Of a DNA stretch of 64,000 bases, positions 34,168 through 47,161 are shown piece after piece. The stretch lies in assembly GCA_003952965.2 (NCBI GenBank), contig CM025856.1:6272904-6336903 (forward strand). Direction: 5' to 3'. The notes below the pieces were generated by a model. The model saw only the letters and a program-made list of their open reading frames with translations, was not told the DNA's origin and did not search any database. The position numbers and the translations under genes were made by a program. How positions within the stretch are numbered: the stretch's first letter is position 1; every line of letters starts with the position of its first letter. This stretch comes from Morella rubra (Eukaryota; Streptophyta; Magnoliopsida; Fagales; Myricaceae).

Positions 34168-35412
34168 ATATAAGAAGTAAAAGAAAAAATATATATTTTA
34201 CCACACTAAACTACTGTTCCCAAACTATTCTCAATTATAACTGCCGGTAAACGTTATCAAGGCAGGTAATTAAGATTCAATCCTCACATTTTACAGTGAG
34301 GTAGAGTTTTTATGATCACAGAATTAGTTACACCAGTAGTCTCCTTTCACTCTTTTGTCTAGAAAAAAAAAAAAAACTGTTTCCAAACTATTCATCCTCG
34401 CTCACCCTCTTAAATTACTTCTTTTTTTTAACAAATTATCCCCTAAATCAAGATCTAATCGTTAAAATGGGAATTTGACAGCTAACACAATTTTCAAAGG
34501 TGATAATTTGGGGAGAAATTTGCAAATGAGGTGATACATATGTATGGTAAAATATAAGAAATATTATGTTGTACATAATATTAGTAGCACATATGGTGTC
34601 CGATGGTGGTGGGGTGAAATGAGCCATGAGAGCCCTCCATAACATCACGTCTCCACCACTCAGGTCGCTCTCTCATCTCCAAAATTTTAGACCAAAATGA
34701 TAATAATATTTTTGTCCTATTTTATATGTTGAAGATATTATTGTCAATTTATCATATAGTGTTTGGCTTAACAAAATTTTACTTTTACCAAACATACTTT
34801 AAAATTTTACTTTTACTTTTACTTTTATCACTCATTCACCAATTCCAATACACCTCTTTTTTAATACCAACATAAAATTTTAACAAAATTTTATATTCAA
34901 ACGCTATCTTGGAAGTCATCGAGAATATTATAGTAGTGCAAAGTGTGTAACATTGGAAGTTTGATGATGCAATGTGTTAAAATGAATAGTTTAAGGTGTA
35001 AAATGTCTAATATTAATAAAATTATTAGGTGCAATGTGTCAAAACCCCTATTATGTATTTGCGTCGAAATAGAATTTGGGTAGGGGAAAAACCAGTGCCG
35101 AATATATTAAACCTATCTCGACCAAGAAAATATAGTAATCCATTTGGACTGTCTATGAAGTGAAGCCCTTTTGTCAGAAACTAATCTCAAAGCAGTTAAA
35201 ATCGCCTACAAGTAGAACAATAGGTGGACATCATCATTCGCAACATATATTGCCAAACTGTTCCAACAATTAGTGCATTGAGTTACTTCCTCCTGTCTGT
35301 GTCCCAAATTTTTCCTTGATCTAACCTGCTATAATTCCCAACCAAAGATTACGACAATAAAAATATCAGTGGAGCTTGAATTCCTTCGCATCCTCAATAG
35401 ACCCAACGGCAG
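34168..35412. other. Intergenic stretch with a MITE remnant
   Basis: No gene is seen. About 34745-34915 is a MITE of the AAAATTTTA family, running from GTGTTTGGCTTAACAAAATT to AATTTTATATTCAAACGCT with inverted ends. The right part (about 35230-35412) is the likely 3' UTR of the metalloprotease-like gene. Confidence 0.45.
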
Positions 35413-38400
35413 TTAGATGTCTGAAACGTCTATTGTATCCTCGATAATGCCAATGCAAGATCCTACAGATTTTCCCATGGACATGGCATCTGCAAGCACA
35501 GCTCGTGCTAATTTGTGGCGACGCAAAAGTAGGACAGTATTCAGTAAAGACCATCTAACTTGGGAATCCGCTTTCTTCTGGGTGAAGCTCAAGCTTTTAA
35601 GTAGAATGTCCGACTGTTCCATGGTTGCCAGAGAAACTCAATTAGTACCATGTACAGTTTGTATAGGTCTTCCTGTCTTTGCACCAAAACTTTGCAGGGC
35701 ATAATTGTTAGCATGTCAATTAGGCAGGAAATGTTATCCACCTTGTTTATGTCAGCAAGGCCTCCCTCAGCAGTTCCATATAAAAGATACTCAGTTGCCA
35801 CACCCGCCAGTGCTATACAGGAGAATCTGTTCAGTGTCTAGAAATATACATGTTCCCAGGGTGAGAACATTCCCCATTTCAAAATAAAGGGAATCAACGT
35901 TTTCAAGAGCTAAATGCAATATGTTTTACAAGCAGCAATGTATAAAAGTGAGAAGGATGTGACATACTGTAGCTGATACTTTTCCTGCATTAACCTGTAA
36001 GATATGGAAGATGGTAACAATCAGAAGCAATTCCAACAGTTCACTGAACCATAAGACTCTATATCATTAACTCTAATATTAATAGCCTACAAGATGTAGT
36101 TCTTTTGAGAGTATAGCAGCCATCAAATTGAAGTGTGTATACAACAAATTTCAGTGTGCTAATTAGAACTAACTGAACTCCTTTCAGTAATACCTCTTGA
36201 GAATTTCGCTTTTCCACTGATCATTTCCCTTTTGTAGGTTTTCACACCTAATTTTAGCCCCGTTTCATTAATGCTAAGTATCACCAGGTCCTACGCATAA
36301 TTTTAATGGATTGGAGCTAGCCTGAACTACCACATTTGCTTCTTTCTTTTAGTCGTTGGCACGGTTGTACCATCTATCTGTTCTAACTCATACTTTGAGG
36401 TCTCCCTAATTGGGGAATGACACAGCACCATTACCTCAGTGGCTATGGAAATTTTACTCACTACAACAAAGCTATTTTTTCTGATGAGTATTAGTTGTAG
36501 TTATCTTGAATGAGCCCCTTGATAGCTTCAATAGAGCCTTGAGTTCTGCTGCAAAGTCATGTCAAATTCATTGAAACTGGTATTGTATAAAGCAGAGGAG
36601 CCATGTCACCAGTAAGGAGTACCATTTGGGCATTAGTTTCCAAGGGACATGAACACCACAAACTCGAATCGCAACTCCCCCAACAGAAAAAACAAAAAAA
36701 TTGAAAAACAGACCAAAAAAAAAAGGAAAATTTTAAGATACCAAAATAGAAGAGGGACAGAAATAGAAATAGTACTACAGGAAAGTCACATTAAAGAAAA
36801 CATCCTACTTCTTCGAGAAATTCAAAATCCACAAAAGCAGTCCCTGCTTGAACATTTAGAGATCCTTCCTTCTTCAAAGCTTCCAAACTAGATAGTGTGT
36901 ATCCCTTGGGAAGAATGCCCACTAAGTAAGCAATTAAGAAATGCCCAGCTTCATGCTGCACGGAAGTTCCATATGATAGTTACTTCATGCTCATTGAGAT
37001 GAGACAGACTACTGAAACTCATCAGAAGATAGGTAATCCTGGTAACGAACAAACAAACACAAAAAACCTCACAGACAGGACACACCCTGAACATGTTATG
37101 GCAACATGAACCTAGCAAGGATCTCATTACCATATAAACGTACATTGGTTTCAACATGATGTTTCAAAGAAATTATTCACCCGATGCATAAACATAAGCA
37201 AAATAATAAAAAAAAGTAACACACTTGCACACCCAAAGGTGATGTATCTTGCTTAGGAAAACAGAAAGAGGGGGATGTATCTTTATTATTCTTACCTGAA
37301 TAATCCTATTGTGGTACTTGGGACTAAATTTGTGACCAATTGTATCAAGAACCAAGCTACCAACACCCCCATTGAAAGAGACCTATAAAGAAGCATGTTA
37401 GCAACATACTACTATGGTGAAGACAATCATTACTTCTGTCCCCTGTCAAGTGACTAAGCAACACGTGAGTCAGCCAGGAACCAAAATTTGAGTCGGGAGT
37501 ACTTCCATGAATAACACAACATAATTTTGGCATTCAGTCAAAACATGCAGACATGATCTTAGAATGAAGTAGGTTCTTCAAAAGAAGTTTTACATAAGGA
37601 TCTTGCATAGAAAGCGCACGTGCAAGTTTGTGGGTGTGTGGGTGGGTGTGAGAGAGAGAGAGAAGGGAATTACAGAGTCCAGTGTCCACAGAAACAGGAA
37701 TCCCAGAGAAATATATAGAACTTGTTGTAAGCTCAACCCAAGTACATTCCAAGCAGAAAGCCCTCCTAAAACTGCAGCCAGTTGAAGATTTCTTTCTATC
37801 GAACCAAGTGTTGTATCCACTGGTGATAAAAGAGATGATGCTTCAATTCCGTTCAGCTTCAATTCATCCAAGGTATAGAGTCTCTGGGGCACCTGCATCA
37901 AACATTCCCTTGTATGACGAAGAAACTACTTTCACCAATTTTGCACAAGCACAATATATAGCAGTCACTTGAAGAAACATGGAACTCAATAACCATGAAT
38001 TTCGGGAACCCTGCCCAAAATAATTTATAAAACCAAGCGAATAACCGTTCAACCGGAACATTGGATTCCATATTGTGAACCTTAAGTAGCTTATGAGAAA
38101 CAAACTCAGTTTAAATCATAAATCAGCCTACATCGTATTCCAACTGTTGAAGCTAAGTTATTGAACTAAATAAACATGACAATCTCCAGCACACAAAAGA
38201 GCATCATCAAACAGTACCCTGATCCATGTTTATCGAATAGCAGATGGCAAGCACCACCAGTCATATAACAAGCCCCTGTTTAAATTCTTGTGTAAACCAA
38301 CAGACCATCCTAATCAAAATGCCGGATTCTCTTCCAACTGGATGAAGATATATCTCTGGTATATTGCGGTTCAGATTCTCCTTATGCGTGTAGCACGAAA

Positions 38401-38701
38401 CTTAAAACATTGCCACCACAGCTTTCAACAATTCAACCAAAACAATACTGACTATAAATCAGAAATAGTCCTCACAAACCTGTCTAGCAGCCCCAAAACC
38501 TCGAAGCCCTCCGAGCTTCCCTTGCAAGTCCTTTGCAAGTGTGAGTGCTGCTTTGTCATCCCCCTCGACAAGCTTCTTATCCAGGAACTCCAAAGCTTGT
38601 CGCCGCGAGACACCGACCTCAGACGAGCATGTGACACTGAAAGCCCGAAGTTTTACTTGCGGGCGACATGACAAGCCAGCATAGTAGGCCACAGTTCCCA
38701 T
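35413..38701 (-). CDS. Plastid-type HEAGH metalloprotease-like protein (plant 'stress regulated protein' family)
   Basis: Seven exons join cleanly into 332 codons: 38480-38701, 37674-37892, 37296-37382, 36809-36955, 35968-35994, 35742-35837 and 35413-35613, all GT-AG and phase-consistent. The N-terminus (MGTVAYYAGLSC...AFSVTCSSE) looks like a chloroplast transit peptide. Two hydrophobic spans follow (about residues 112-131 and 133-147). HEAGH, an HExxH zinc-binding motif as in FtsH/M41 peptidases, lies at 177-181, followed by LVGILPKGYTL and, later, IALAGVATEYLLYG. An AAA ATPase domain is absent, unlike true FtsH. The match is to a conserved plant family annotated as stress-regulated or ATP-dependent Zn protease-like. 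Its protease activity is inferred from the motif, not established here. Its 5' end faces the plus-strand transcript at 39198. Confidence 0.88.
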
Positions 38702-39197
38702 TCAAAGAGAACCCAAAAGAGTACATAGCCCAACTTTTTTAAGACTTGGGTTGCACTCGTTCTCGACCACCCACAAGAAAAGGGATAACCAAAATGAAAA
38801 CAAAATTGGATAAATATATGCCTTTGTATTTGCAGAGAAGTTGACTATTAAAAACAAAAAATTATTTGACTTATTATGATCCAAGCATGGGCTTAACATT
38901 TTCATCATGCGCAAACGACGTCATTTTCATCATCCAATGCACCCCTAATCATGATAGTAGCGAAGGATATACCAAACCGACGTCGTACTAACGCTCGATT
39001 TCTCCTATTTCGTTTCCGCTGCCTGCTCCCTTATCTCTCGAACCAAACCGAGTCCTAACAGCCCCACAATGTACATTGCTGATCGCCGTGCAGCACAACC
39101 TTACTTGTAGCTTCGACGTAGGTCCGTCGAAGGCCACGCTCAGTGATTGCGCTGCAAAAAAATTTCGTACCGCAAAGATAGAAGACAGAGCTCTGGG
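38702..39197. promoter_or_regulatory. Head-to-head intergenic promoter region
   Basis: The metalloprotease-like gene starts leftward at 38701 and a candidate plus-strand gene starts at 39198, leaving 496 bp between start codons. The right half is GC-richer and has CpG-bearing phrases (CCGACGTCGTACTAACG, AGCTTCGACGTAGG). ACGTC cores occur at about 38918 and 38981. No TATA box is obvious for either side. The shared-promoter reading is inference. Confidence 0.4.
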
Positions 39198-42183
39198 ATG
39201 GCAACTCCAAAGCTGCTCTCTCTTTCGCCGAGGAATTGCAGGGTAAGCCGGGTGGCCTCAGCTACTTCAAACAGGTGCTCTCTCACTCTCCCTCTCTCTT
39301 ACCGCACACACATGTTTTATGCGCGCATGTGTTTTCAATCTGTTACTAGGTTTTGGGAAGTTGTTAACGTAGATAGAACTTGACGGGAAAGTCAGAGATA
39401 GTAATGGCTTATTAGAAGCACAATATTAGCAATTTTCTGGGTTTTTTTTGGGAAGGGGTTTGGAGTTTTAATCGTTGTGGTATGTTGGCCTTCAGTTTAA
39501 GTGAATAAATATCAGACGCTAAAATAAATAATGAAGTAGAGGGAATGATATGTGAGCGTATGTGTCAATTTTTTTCCTGTTAGTAGTTGTTGGATAAGGT
39601 AATTGGCATCCTAAGATTTTTAAGTATTAATTTTTTTTTGCTATATCGGCCTTAAAATTAAGCAGGCTGACTGAATTTGAAAGGGCTTAGCCGAAAAAGG
39701 TAAATATATGGGGGAATTGCAACATTTTGTGACATTTGACTGTTTTCTTTGGTTTAGTAGAGCTCTTAAATTTGAGCTTTCCAAAGGATGGGCATATGAA
39801 TGGGTATTGCACTAAATAGGTTGAGGTTTTATGTGAAAGTATTAGTGGAAATCTGGATAAGGACTACAGTGTCCTTGAGTTGTATAGCAGTCAATGAGAC
39901 TCTTCCTTCTTCTTCTTCTTTTGTACGTTGGATATTATCTGGGCAATGTTTATCTAATTTATTGAATATCAAAAGGCAACTTGGTGGCTTTTTCCTATTT
40001 TCTGACCATATAGGTTTGCCTTTTTAGCAATTATTTTGTGGCTCTAAAAGGAAACCCTTTGTGTTTTGCTTTGAGGAAGGTACTTGTTGTTGGTGCATAA
40101 CCGAACACTATATACAATAACAATTATTGTTTAGAAGTCCTGCATACCGAAATCTGGTACAGCTCCTAAAACAGTGGTTAATCACGTATTCTTGAAATCG
40201 GGTCCATGTTCTTCTAAGTAATTTAGTCCCATTATGTGATCCTGGAGATGCCAACTGCCACTGTCTTATTGGTTTTCTTGAGTAATAAGTTTAAGCTCAA
40301 GGTGCAAAGATTGTCATAAATAAAGTTCTAGCTGATATGTCTCTGGCTTCTCCTCCAGTGTCCTGCGAAATTTGAAGCTGTTTTCTAGGATCACATACTC
40401 AAATGTGGAAACAGGCCAAGTTTACCCTACCCTGAAAACATGTATTGTTTAGTTTCAGCTGGAGCTCTAAGTGGAAGTGCATAGATTTAGTCACTATTCT
40501 ATCTCAACTAATTTTAGGCAGTAGTCAATTCGTGTACATGATGCCTTTGGTTAAAAATCATTCCTTTCCTATTCTTAAGCTTTATCTTTATCGATAAAAA
40601 TGTCTTCTTCCGGAATGTGGATGGATGGACTAATTTGTCTCAGGAGGGAACTGCAAGGCCCTTTTTGTCACTTTTGGAATCCAGGGACCAATTCGCATAA
40701 GGTTGCATACCAGAGACTTAATTTGATCTACCTGTTTAAATATTTCAAAAGATGAAACTTATTTTTTTCACAAGATTCCACTAAATGGCAGAGCCATAGA
40801 AAGTTATGCCGTAGCACACAAATTTTTTTTACCTTAAATTCATTACTTGCTTATTTTAACTCATCACTTGCCTTTATTCATCACTTGTGTCTTTTCTTTT
40901 CTTTTTAAGTAATTGGAGTACCCTCTGAATTATCACTTGTTTCACTGAAAGATACACTTTACTACTGTATGGTGGATAATTTTCTGGGAGCTGAACACCG
41001 TCATTCTACTTCCTGTGTTTTGTACTTTCCCCTTTAGCAATTCCACTAAACCCACACTAGGCCTTACTTTTATGCTTTTCAAAAAGTAGATTTGAATTTT
41101 CAGATGACATACAGATATCATCCTACTCAAAAGAGTAATGACTGCACTAGTATGTAAGCTGCATAGCCAACTTAAGGAACTTAGTTCAGGTCTAGGTTTT
41201 GTGTGTTTAATATTCTAACAACATCTGAAAAGTTGTAGTACTGTTTGGAAGCATCCTAGAGCCATTCAAACAAGATAAATTTCTGTATTACACCTGATAT
41301 ATAAGTATTAAAAGCTAATGCTCCTTTGCATTCACTTTAAGAATGGTGCATCTCAAATTTAATTTCTTCTCATGCATATCTTTTCTGTGCCTTGCAAGCA
41401 ATTGAGGCCAGATTTCATCCCAGGCAAAAATCTTGTTTCCGTTCAATAAATTTTTCACAGGATAGAAAAAGTATTAATTGCTTGCAAGTGCTAGGTCCTG
41501 CAATGATAAAGTGCACAACTTACCCTCTCTGTTCAGTAATTGTAGACAGCCAGAGCATACATTATGTTTGTACTTTTTGACCATAAAAGAGGAAGTTTAA
41601 TTCTGGACAATAAGTAGAAGTTGAAAAACCAATGAAAATATTAGGAACGTCACCTAGTATGGTTGGAAGCAAAAGCATTACGGAGGCTTCAAAACAAAAA
41701 AGACTGAAAACACTGTCTTTCCCTACTTCCTTACGACAGGCTAGTAGCCTTAAAAATCATGGGAAGGGCTTGAATGCAGGGTGGGGAATGACCTACTGCA
41801 ACATGTTCCTTTCAGAATAAATCTCTTTTCTATTAGTTTTTATTGGGCAGTCAAACGAACTGTTATAAGTGTTACTTATCCATGGAAGAACACGACTAAC
41901 AATATGCTGCTTCGTGGTAATTATAGTTTTTTCTTCTTCCTACAGACTTTGTCAATATTTTGAGTTACAATATTTTGGGTGTTGGTGGCAGAGCGTGTGG
42001 TATTTGAGTGAGGTGGATTTCATGCTGCTGTTGACCAGGTTTGATTGCGTTCTCAATGCTGTCATTTTTTTTTCTAGGCAGCAGAAGAGCAGAACTAAAC
42101 CTCTGGGTTGGGGGAATCAACTTCAGGACCTCCCCAAGGGAAGGTGGTGCCACTTGACCCAAGCCAATTGGCAAAATATTTAG
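39198..42183 (+). CDS. Possible small two-exon gene with a transit-peptide-like first exon
   Basis: Exon 1 starts at the ATG at 39198 and encodes MATPKLLSLSPRNCRVSR and VASATSN to a GT at 39275. It is Ser/Arg-rich without acidic residues, like a plastid transit peptide. A strong acceptor (T-run then CTAG) at 42078 opens exon 2 (about 42078-42183), which in the matching phase reads QQKSRTKPLGWGNQLQDLPK and stops at 42183. Joined length is only about 60 residues. An alternative donor exists at 39243 (AGG|GTAAGC), which would break this frame. I do not recognise the product. The 2.8 kb between shows no further exon. This may be a real small protein, a mis-joined model or the edge of a longer gene. 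Confidence 0.3.
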
Positions 42184-43670
42184 GTTACTAACTGCTGTCT
42201 CTCTCATTATGGAACAGAGGGACTGTGCACTAGAATGGGTTGGGGTTCACAGCGGATGAGTCAGAATCTCAAGCAAGATGGGCTGCTCTGATTACATTTC
42301 GCTCATCATCTGGAAGCTAGATCAAGAATAGCAGAGTTGATGACAACAGGAAGGTCAATTAGATTTGGAATACAATAGTGAATGGTATCCATCAGGAGAT
42401 TTAGGTAGCACATTGATTCTCCTTAAAGTACAATCTGCTTTCTTAATCGTCCTCCTGAAGCTTTATCAAGAACAGCAGAGGCCATGTATGGGTCAATGAG
42501 TAGAGTAGTTTTGCACTGATACACCAGAGAACAGTTCTATCAATGAGAAAAAGATCTAGGTGTTGTCTTCCAGCTCAAACACAATAATTGCAACAGCAGT
42601 CAAAGACGCCTTCTTCCAAGTCGGCCCGAATCGACTAAACAGGGAAATGGTTAGGACTGAGTCTGAAATTGCAAAGATTCAAAATGCAAGTCCTCTTGTT
42701 CGTCAACCAATGAGGTTTATTGAACATGTAATGTACTGTATCAGGGGATTGCAAACTGTACATTAATGTTGATAGTTTTAAAAACTGACCATCCTTTCAT
42801 GGTTAATTGAACCATGAAGAGTTCACAGGGCCTTGTGGTGCTCAACTCGAGGTGAACCGCTCAAAGAGTTTCTGGTCATGGAAAACTCGCAGTTGCATCC
42901 GATTTGGACTACCATTCTCGAAGAGCTTCTGTAAGCAGAATAAAGGTTATCCAGGCAAACGCTTTAATTTTTTCTGGTGCCAAAAGGTGAAGATATCCTT
43001 ATGGTGAGCTCGACTTTAAAGAGTACACCTCTCTCAGGGGTGGCTTTGGGAACTAGCGTTTGTGATCGCTCAATGCAAAGGGCCGGGCAAAGAATCTCGG
43101 ACAACTCGAGATCGCCAACAGAGCCAAGTCTTTGTACTTTACATAGCTGTGTTCTAAACTGGGTTATTCATACGCTCGTCTTCTTGATCATGTGACCATT
43201 TATGTATTTTTTTATCTTCAAGGTTTGTCGTCTCTAGTTATTTTTCATATCAGCGTGACGACCAATCTGCCATGACTGCATTTGAGCTCCACGGCTTTTG
43301 TCATAGCCAACACATAACATCCTTACCACCAACCCATCGAGTCTAAGCTCCAAAAGCAAGCAACAGTAACCGTATTGAATTTGGGAATTCTCACTCAAAT
43401 CGCGCGCTACTTACACCTCGTCACCACACTTCAAAAACAATTGTCCAAAAAGCGTTCCTGAGAACTTGGTAGTTGGTGTTGTGTCTTGCTATCACCATAA
43501 ATCGACAATTGTTCAAAGATTGAAGGAGTCAAGAAACAGAAAGCCACAAACGCCATACTCGAGAACACACTAAGAAAAAACGAAGCTTTGTGAAGATACA
43601 AACGCGCCGAAAAGATTTCGAAATCACCAACCATATGAACACAAACTTTATCACCATCCACTTCAACAAA
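42184..43670. other. Stretch without a recognised gene
   Basis: Codon-like GC content is higher than in neighbouring intergenic DNA (42540-43200), and short plus ORFs occur, but none shows a domain. It could be the 3' part of the transcript starting at 39198. The part nearest 43670-43879 is the presumed 3' UTR of the histone gene. Confidence 0.3.
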
Positions 43671-43879
43671 ACTAATCTCTCACAGGGACACCCTTGAACA
43701 ATGCATAGGAGAAGAGGTGGACAGGAACCGCAAGGAATAGAAGAACGCATATGGGAATAAAGGCGAAAGCTAATAGATTCTTTTCATTGACAAAAGGATG
43801 ATATGAAAATTCGGGTGACAGAAGAAAATTGAAAATCAAATATATACTACACAATGTGAGACTACAGAGACTAGGAAGC

Positions 43880-44837
43880 CTAAAATTCCTGAGAAGCAGA
43901 TCCAATCTCGCCCTTCCCTTTGCCAACCTTCTTGGGCAGGAGTGTCTGGTGGATATTGGGCAATACTCCTCCGTTTGCAATGGTTACAGACCCCAAAAGC
44001 TTACTCAACTCCTCATCATTCCTCACAGCCAGCTGGATGTGCCTCGGCACAATTCGGTTCTTCTTGTTGTCTCTCGCTGCATTCCCAGCAAGTTCCAATA
44101 CCTGAATATACGAAACATAACACAATCAGATCGCATCAAAATCAAACCAAAAAACATAATGATCTTCTTTTTCTCTTTCTTCGCAAATAAAAAGGCGATC
44201 TTTTATGTTGGCGTAAACAAAAAGACCGCATTGGTTCAGAAATGTGGTTGCAAAATAGCTTTTCTTAAATAATAATTTTTTTTTTTTAAAGGCTACACAA
44301 AGGTCGGATTAATTTCCCTTAAAAGAACCGAAGGGCCTCAACCGAAAACACTCCGATCGAGATCCCAAAGGAAAGTCCTCAATTCCACGCCGACCCACAA
44401 CCAAAAGCCAACAAAACAAAAATAAAACTCCATTTGAAACCCTAATTTCAAAACTCAATCGCCATAAAATCAACAACAATAACCCGAAAACTCGATTTCA
44501 CCCAATAAAATATCAATAAAATCCCAAAGCAAACCTTACAGTCAAAGAAAAACACCCAAATTCCGATTAACCTTTCAGAACCAATACCAATCAACACAAA
44601 TCCGAAACCAAAAACGAACAAACGGACCTCAGCAGCAAGGTACTCGAGCACAGCTGATAGATAGACGGGAGCCCCGGCACCAACACGCTCGGCATACTTG
44701 CCAGCCTTGAGAAACCTGGCGATCCTTCCCACCGGAAACTGAAGTCCCGCCTTCTGAGACCTGGACACCGACTTTGAGGCCTTTGGCTTGCCCCTTCCAC
44801 CCTTGGTAGACGCAGCACCTCCACCGGTTGAACTCAT
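43880..44837 (-). CDS. H2AX: Histone H2A.X
   Basis: This core histone variant marks DNA double-strand breaks when its C-terminal Ser is phosphorylated. Two exons, 44628-44837 and 43880-44101, join across a GT-AG intron to 143 codons without a break. The N-tail is [20 protein letters not shown], followed by [20 protein letters not shown] of the histone fold, then [17 protein letters not shown] at the exon end, [20 protein letters not shown], and the [10 protein letters not shown] acidic-patch segment. The protein ends GSASQEF; the final four residues, SQEF (140-143), are the H2A.X phosphorylation motif and exclude ordinary H2A and H2A.Z. Intron position after LAAE is the usual one in plant H2A variants. 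The promoter runs into the assembly gap only 56 bp upstream of the start codon. Confidence 0.96.
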
Positions 44838-44892
44838 CTCTTCTCTGAATAATGGAACACCGTGAGAAAACTAAAGATTTGTAAGATATGGA

Positions 44893-45892
44893 NNNNNNNN
44901 NNNNNNNNNNNNNNNNNNNNNNNNNNNNNNNNNNNNNNNNNNNNNNNNNNNNNNNNNNNNNNNNNNNNNNNNNNNNNNNNNNNNNNNNNNNNNNNNNNNN
45001 NNNNNNNNNNNNNNNNNNNNNNNNNNNNNNNNNNNNNNNNNNNNNNNNNNNNNNNNNNNNNNNNNNNNNNNNNNNNNNNNNNNNNNNNNNNNNNNNNNNN
45101 NNNNNNNNNNNNNNNNNNNNNNNNNNNNNNNNNNNNNNNNNNNNNNNNNNNNNNNNNNNNNNNNNNNNNNNNNNNNNNNNNNNNNNNNNNNNNNNNNNNN
45201 NNNNNNNNNNNNNNNNNNNNNNNNNNNNNNNNNNNNNNNNNNNNNNNNNNNNNNNNNNNNNNNNNNNNNNNNNNNNNNNNNNNNNNNNNNNNNNNNNNNN
45301 NNNNNNNNNNNNNNNNNNNNNNNNNNNNNNNNNNNNNNNNNNNNNNNNNNNNNNNNNNNNNNNNNNNNNNNNNNNNNNNNNNNNNNNNNNNNNNNNNNNN
45401 NNNNNNNNNNNNNNNNNNNNNNNNNNNNNNNNNNNNNNNNNNNNNNNNNNNNNNNNNNNNNNNNNNNNNNNNNNNNNNNNNNNNNNNNNNNNNNNNNNNN
45501 NNNNNNNNNNNNNNNNNNNNNNNNNNNNNNNNNNNNNNNNNNNNNNNNNNNNNNNNNNNNNNNNNNNNNNNNNNNNNNNNNNNNNNNNNNNNNNNNNNNN
45601 NNNNNNNNNNNNNNNNNNNNNNNNNNNNNNNNNNNNNNNNNNNNNNNNNNNNNNNNNNNNNNNNNNNNNNNNNNNNNNNNNNNNNNNNNNNNNNNNNNNN
45701 NNNNNNNNNNNNNNNNNNNNNNNNNNNNNNNNNNNNNNNNNNNNNNNNNNNNNNNNNNNNNNNNNNNNNNNNNNNNNNNNNNNNNNNNNNNNNNNNNNNN
45801 NNNNNNNNNNNNNNNNNNNNNNNNNNNNNNNNNNNNNNNNNNNNNNNNNNNNNNNNNNNNNNNNNNNNNNNNNNNNNNNNNNNNNNNNNNNN
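44893..45892. other. Assembly gap, 1000 N
   Basis: Exactly 1000 consecutive N. The round number suggests a fixed-size scaffolding gap, so the true distance is unknown. Apparent ORFs crossing it are meaningless. Confidence 0.99.
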
Positions 45893-46326
45893 ATGGAGAG
45901 GCTCAGTGCGGTGGCTCTTATACGCGACGCCAAACAAGGCCTAACGCTGAAATCCGAAGAAAAGAGACAGTCAGCGGTTGCGCATTGGTGGAGCATTTCC
46001 CCTTTCAGGATTTGAAATCGATCACAACTGCTGTCTCTCTCACTCTGTGTCTGTGATTCTCAGGTGAGGATGATAAAATGGGCCGGGTTTGGTTGATCGG
46101 TGTGTCGTGAGTTGGTGGGAAGTAGCCAACAGGGCCTTGTGCTTCAAACCAAAGGCAACCCTAAATCTCAACTCAACCGTTCCTTTCTTTTCTGCATTGC
46201 TTAATATTTTTTTTTTTAACAATGATGATGTATATCCTAAATGGTAGAAATAAATTCCCTAATACAACATAAATGGTAAAATAATAAAAATAAAATAAAT
46301 AAAAAGAATGGAAAATAGGACTAACA
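45893..46326. other. Edge of the gap, unassigned
   Basis: The first ~180 bp after the gap are GC-richer, with CTCTCTCTCACTCTGTGTCTGTG followed by CTCAG|GTGAGGATG, which could be a 5' UTR and donor of a plus-strand gene cut by the gap. No coding sequence is recognisable. Confidence 0.25.
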
Positions 46327-46530
46327 TGGGCGTTTGGGAGTAAAAATTTTGGAGGTTTGTGAAAAAATAAAGATATTTTATGAGATTTAATGAAAAAAGT
46401 GAAAAGAGAGAAAGATTTAAATAATATTATAATAAAAAAAATAAATTGATAAAGAGAGAGAGAGATTATTTTATAATTTTTTAATGAGGGTAGAAATTTT
46501 GGAGGGTGGAAATTGCCACTCCCGAACACC
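46327..46530. repeat. MITE copy
   Basis: It starts CATGGGCGTTTGGGAGTAAAAATTTTGG and ends GAGGGTGGAAATTGCCACTCCCGAACACC, so the ends are inverted (GGGAGT...ACTCCC). The interior TTTAAATAATATTATAATAAAAAAA matches the MITE class at 4858 and 25911. Confidence 0.6.
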
Positions 46531-46599
46531 ACGATAATGGTCTTGACTTATGATCTTTGGATTAGAGGCTGTCATCGTCCCCAAGAAAATAGTTGCCAC

Positions 46600-46940
46600 A
46601 AAAGTGGGTTGTAGATAGGAGTTTTATAAGTTTTTGTGTAAAAATTGGTGAAAATTTTTAAAAGATATTTAATTTTTATTGAGTTTGTAAAAAGGTGTAA
46701 AGAGAGATGATTTGAATAATTGTTTAATAAAAAAGTATTGGAGTTAGGTGAAAAATATAGAGAGAGAAATTTGTTATAATTTTTTTTAAAAAAGTATTAG
46801 AATTTGTGTGAAAAGTTGTTGAAGATTGTGTAAAAGTATTGGTGTTTGTGTATGATTTTTTGAGATTTTGAATGTTAATTTTGTAAATTTTGTTAATCCT
46901 ATTATATTCTAGAATACTTTTGCGAATGAACATGCCCTAA
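46600..46940. repeat. MITE-like AT-rich repeat
   Basis: It has the same style of body (TTTGAATAATTGTTTAATAAAAAAG, GAGAGAAATTTGTTATAATTTTTTT) with the phrase AAAAGT(A/G)TTGGAGTT repeated, ending TTTGCGAATGAACATGCCC. It is probably two overlapping or nested family members. Confidence 0.45.
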
Positions 46941-47161
46941 GCTGCAATAGAATAGCCTGCAGTGTGATTGATTAGTCTTAAGGGAAGAAGATCTCCACTC
47001 CACCTTTGTACACAACATAACTTCTAATTGTTGTTTTTTTGTCTTCCTGAAAGAATTGTCAATGTTGCAAAACTTAAACAATTGTCAACGTTGCATAAGT
47101 CTAAACTTAAAGAACTTGCAGAAGATTTGCTCACACAATTTTAATAAGAATTTAAGAGGCC

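Noticed and set aside
44629..46015. Long ORFs on both strands across 44629-46015
   Set aside because: They consist almost entirely of unknown residues from the 1000-N gap and carry no information beyond the first H2A.X exon.
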